DNA of 64,000 bases from Salinisphaera sp. (GTDB taxonomy: Bacteria > Pseudomonadota > Gammaproteobacteria > Nevskiales > Salinisphaeraceae): contig NZ_PBYA01000003.1 in the NCBI RefSeq assembly GCF_002729955.1, positions 1-64,000 on the forward strand, given 5' to 3'. Within the stretch, counting starts at the first letter, position 1, and the number at the start of each line of letters is the position of its first letter. Shown piece by piece: positions 60,762 to 64,000 of this stretch. The translations under genes were made by a program, and so were the position numbers. The notes below the pieces were generated by a model. The model ran no database searches. It was not told where the DNA came from and saw nothing but the letters and a program-made list of their open reading frames with translations.

Positions 60762-61622
60762 ATGACCACGCCACAATTCTCGACCATTTCTTTGGACATC
60801 AAGGATGGCATTGCCACCCTGTGGCTGGACCGGCCCGAAAAGATGAACGCCTTCACGCCGCAGATGAAGGACGAGATGATCGCGGCCTTCGATCACACCG
60901 ACGCCAACGACGACGTGCGCGCGGTGATCGTGACCGGGCGCGGTCGTGCGTTCTGTGCCGGCGCGGATCTTTCCTCGGGCGGCGATACCTTCGATTACGA
61001 CAAGCGCCAGGGCGAAGACCACAAACGCGATGGCGGCGGCCAGGTCACGCTGCGCATCTATCGCAGCCTCAAGCCCGTGATCGGCGCGATCAACGGCGCG
61101 GCGGTGGGCGTGGGCGCCACCATGCAGCTACCCATGGATATCCGTATCGCGGCCGACACGGCCAAGTTCGGTTTCGTCTTCGCACGCCGTGGCATCACCC
61201 TCGAGGCGGCCTCTTCGTGGTTTCTCACGCGTACGGTAGGGCTGTCGACCGCGCTTGAGTGGTGCTATTCGGGCCGCGTATTTCCCGCCAGCGAGGCGCA
61301 GGAACGCGGGCTGGTGCGTTCCCTGCACGCCGCGGATGATCTCTACGACGCCGCGCTCGCCCTGGCTCACGAACTCACCGACGAAAGCGCGCCCGTCTCC
61401 ATCGCCATGACGCGCCAGCTGCTCTGGCGCATGCATGCACAAGGCCACCCGATGGACGCACATCGTATCGACAGCCAGGCCATTCGTGCGCGGGGACGCT
61501 CCGAAGACGCGAAGGAAGGCGTGTCGTCGTTTCTGGAAAAACGGCCCGCCCAATTCCCCAACCGCGTATCCAGCGATATGCCGGATTTTTTCGATTGGCA
61601 GCATGAGCCGCCTTTCGAATAA
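60762..61622 (+). CDS. Enoyl-CoA hydratase/isomerase family protein
   Basis: TLWLDRPEKMNAFTPQM; GRAFCAGADLSS; GVGATMQLPMDIRIAADTAKFGF. Confidence 0.92.
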   Translation: MTTPQFSTISLDIKDGIATLWLDRPEKMNAFTPQMKDEMIAAFDHTDANDDVRAVIVTGRGRAFCAGADLSSGGDTFDYDKRQGEDHKRDGGGQVTLRIYRSLKPVIGAINGAAVGVGATMQLPMDIRIAADTAKFGFVFARRGITLEAASSWFLTRTVGLSTALEWCYSGRVFPASEAQERGLVRSLHAADDLYDAALALAHELTDESAPVSIAMTRQLLWRMHAQGHPMDAHRIDSQAIRARGRSEDAKEGVSSFLEKRPAQFPNRVSSDMPDFFDWQHEPPFE

Positions 61623-61773
61623 GCAGGCGCTAAGGCGCGGCACCCAGTCGCCGCGCCGGCCTGACCGGGATGCGCTCTAGACAAAGAAAGTCGCACTCCC
61701 TATAAACGAAAGGTCGCAGCGAAACAGGCCAGCGCGTAGCCCTAGGCTTTGACGACGCGCTGCAGGGGCGGGG

Positions 61774-63867
61774 ATGGATTTTTCAACCGGCACGTATGAC
61801 GATCGACTGGTCGCCGCGTCATTGGCGATTGCAGTGCTGGCCGCGTATACCGCGCTCGACCTGGTGGGCTGGATACGCACCAAGCCCCGCCTTTTGCGCC
61901 ATGTCTGGCTGGCGGTCGGCGCGATTGCCCTGGGCACCGGCATCGGTTCGATGCATCTGGTGGGCCTGCTTGCCCTGTCGCTGCCTATCGATATCGGTTT
62001 TCGCATCGATATCGCCGCGCTCGGGTGGCTGGCGGGTGTATGCGGTTCGCTCGTTGCGCTGGCCCTGCTCATACCCAAACACGTGACTCGCACCCGGCTG
62101 TTCGCTGCCAGCCTGCTGTTGGCCGGCACAATCGTCGCCCTGCACTATCTGACCCTCTGGTCGATGCAGCTCACGCCGCCTCTCGTGCACGACCGCGCCT
62201 GGGTTGCGCTATCGATCGTTGTCGCCTTCGCAGCCTGTAATGCGGCCCTGCGCATCGCCGCCAGCGCCGTATCGTCCAGCGGACTCAGCGCGTTCGGGCG
62301 CAAGTCGGCGGGCGCGCTGTTGTTGGCGATCGGCATCGCCGGCACGCACTACGTCGGCATGCAGACATCCCAGTTCCCGGCCGCCAGTACGAGTGCCGCC
62401 GCCGGCGAACTGGATTGGCGCTGGCTTGCGCTGCTGATCTCCAATACGACGCTGCTACTGCTGGCGGCCCTGCTCGTCGTCATCGCCCTGGACCGACGCA
62501 TGGAAAGGCGCACCGCGCAGCTGACGCAGTCGCTGGAGATGGCCCACCTTCAACTGCACCATGCCAGCCGCCACGACCCCCTCACCCAGCTTGGCAATCG
62601 ACCGCTGCTGCGCGAGCGCCTGGAACAGGCCATCATGGCAGCGCACGAGCAGCGCCAGCGGGTGGCGCTACTGCATATCGGCCTGGATCGGTTCAAACAG
62701 GTCAACGACACCCTGGGGCACGATTCAGCCGACACGCTGCTCACCCGCCTCGCCCAGTCCCTGAGCCAGTCCGCCCAGCCGGGCGATACCGTTACACGCG
62801 TCGGCGGCGACGAATTCCTGATCTTGATGACCGGCGATGTCGGCAGTCGCAGCCTGCATCGTCATTGCGAACGATTGCTGGCGCTGATTCGAGATATTAA
62901 CTCCGGCCAGACGCAGCTGTCGGGCAGCATCGGCGTGGCGCGTTACCCAATCGACGCCTACGACGCGTCGGGCATGATTACCGCTTCGCATATGGCCATG
63001 TACAGCGCCAAGCGCGCCGGCCGCGATCAATACGCATTTTTCACCTCCGAGCTGGCGCAAAGCGTTGAACGCGATGTGGCGATTCGAAGCGAATTGAGTG
63101 AAGCCATCGACTGCGGGCAGATTCAGCCCTATTACCAGCCCAAGTATGACGTGCGTACACGTCGCCTGGTCGGCGCCGAAGCCCTGGCGCGCTGGCGACA
63201 CCCGGCCAACGGCTTCGTGCCGCCGGATCGATTCATCGCCGTCGCCGAACGCTCGCGCCAGATCAGCGGACTGCAGAACTGCATACTGCGCGCGATATGT
63301 GCCGATATACGCGACTGGCGCCGCCAGGGCCTGAACGTCCCGCCGATCGCGTTCAACCTGTCGGCCAGCTGCCTGCGCGACCCGACGCTGCCTGCCAGCA
63401 TTGCGTCCATTCTGTCCGAATTCGGCTTGGCCGCACGCGATCTGATCTGCGAGATCACCGAAACCGCGGCCGTGCCCGAGCTCGAGCAGGCCCTGCACAC
63501 GCTTGGCAGCTTGCGTAGCCAGGGCATTCGCATATCCATCGACGATTTCGGAACGGGCTTGTCGAGCATGTCCTATCTGCGCGATCTGCCGGTCGACCAG
63601 CTCAAGATCGATCGCGCCTTCGTCGCACGGCTGGGCAACAACGTCGATAGCGGCAATGCGATCGTGCGTTCGATCATCGACCTGGCCCACTCGCTCAAAC
63701 TCGACGTCGTCGCCGAAGGCGTGGAGCTCGAATCCCAGCTGAGCACACTCGCCGAACTTGACTGCGACGAGGTCCAGGGCTATCTGTTCAGCCCGGCTGT
63801 CGAGGCCGATGCGTTCGCGGCCAGCCTCAAACAGACAACGCGTATACGGGCCAGATCGATTCACTAG
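61774..63867 (+). CDS. MHYT-GGDEF-EAL bifunctional c-di-GMP protein
   Basis: Membrane domain with GSMHLVG, VALHYLT, GTHYVGM; RVGGDEFLI; GAEALARWRHP; DDFGTGLSS. Confidence 0.9.
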   Translation: MDFSTGTYDDRLVAASLAIAVLAAYTALDLVGWIRTKPRLLRHVWLAVGAIALGTGIGSMHLVGLLALSLPIDIGFRIDIAALGWLAGVCGSLVALALLIPKHVTRTRLFAASLLLAGTIVALHYLTLWSMQLTPPLVHDRAWVALSIVVAFAACNAALRIAASAVSSSGLSAFGRKSAGALLLAIGIAGTHYVGMQTSQFPAASTSAAAGELDWRWLALLISNTTLLLLAALLVVIALDRRMERRTAQLTQSLEMAHLQLHHASRHDPLTQLGNRPLLRERLEQAIMAAHEQRQRVALLHIGLDRFKQVNDTLGHDSADTLLTRLAQSLSQSAQPGDTVTRVGGDEFLILMTGDVGSRSLHRHCERLLALIRDINSGQTQLSGSIGVARYPIDAYDASGMITASHMAMYSAKRAGRDQYAFFTSELAQSVERDVAIRSELSEAIDCGQIQPYYQPKYDVRTRRLVGAEALARWRHPANGFVPPDRFIAVAERSRQISGLQNCILRAICADIRDWRRQGLNVPPIAFNLSASCLRDPTLPASIASILSEFGLAARDLICEITETAAVPELEQALHTLGSLRSQGIRISIDDFGTGLSSMSYLRDLPVDQLKIDRAFVARLGNNVDSGNAIVRSIIDLAHSLKLDVVAEGVELESQLSTLAELDCDEVQGYLFSPAVEADAFAASLKQTTRIRARSIH

Positions 63868-64000
63868 AACGCAGGCAAGCGGCTTTCGGCGGCGAATGCC
63901 TGAGAAAGCCCTGGTTCGTGAATCTCGCGCAGACCGGTATCGCCATCCACGACCCACATCGGGGGTGGTGGGTGGCGGGCCGCATTTGAAAGCGGGGTAC
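63864..64000 (-). CDS. Possible C-terminal end of a gene continuing beyond the window
   Basis: Open - frame ...MWVVDGDTGLREIHEPGLSQAFAAESRLPAF* abutting the window edge. Confidence 0.3.
   Translation of the reverse strand, partial: TPLSNAARHPPPPMWVVDGDTGLREIHEPGLSQAFAAESRLPAF

Overview
High-GC gammaproteobacterial-type chromosomal segment; identity is inferred from protein content only. No CRISPR array, tRNA or rRNA was recognised. Main blocks: (1) a Fur-box-flanked siderophore locus (FhuF-like reductase, siderophore ABC exporter, FhuBDC) with a two-gene Gabija-type defence system (GajA OLD-family nuclease plus GajB UvrD-like helicase) lodged in the middle. (2) Ordinary metabolic and transport genes (IclR/MFS, rhodanese/FAD oxidoreductase, KAS III, AzlCD, SDR, LysR, MDR oxidoreductase). 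(3) A large PQQ and alcohol-oxidation island, about 23.4-56.7 kb. It holds an NtrC-type two-component system, a pqqA missed by the ORF track, pqqE, convergent pqqBCD, an AcoR-like sigma-54 activator, aldehyde dehydrogenase, a NarL-type two-component system, a TonB receptor, the PQQ-associated ABC/beta-propeller operon, a cytochrome c/FccB pair, a metallohydrolase/SoxYZ-like relay, and formaldehyde genes. No quinoprotein dehydrogenase is present in the window. (4) SulP/UspA, fatty-acid genes and an MHYT-GGDEF-EAL protein. Best finds: a 286-bp MITE with a TAA target duplication that split an overlapping cytochrome c/fccB pair and whose terminal repeat supplies a new in-frame ATG; three GG-N10-GC sigma-54-type promoters in front of pqqA, pqqB and the aldehyde dehydrogenase; Gabija inside the siderophore locus; and a decayed ParE toxin beside an intact ParD between the two halves of the split pqq locus.
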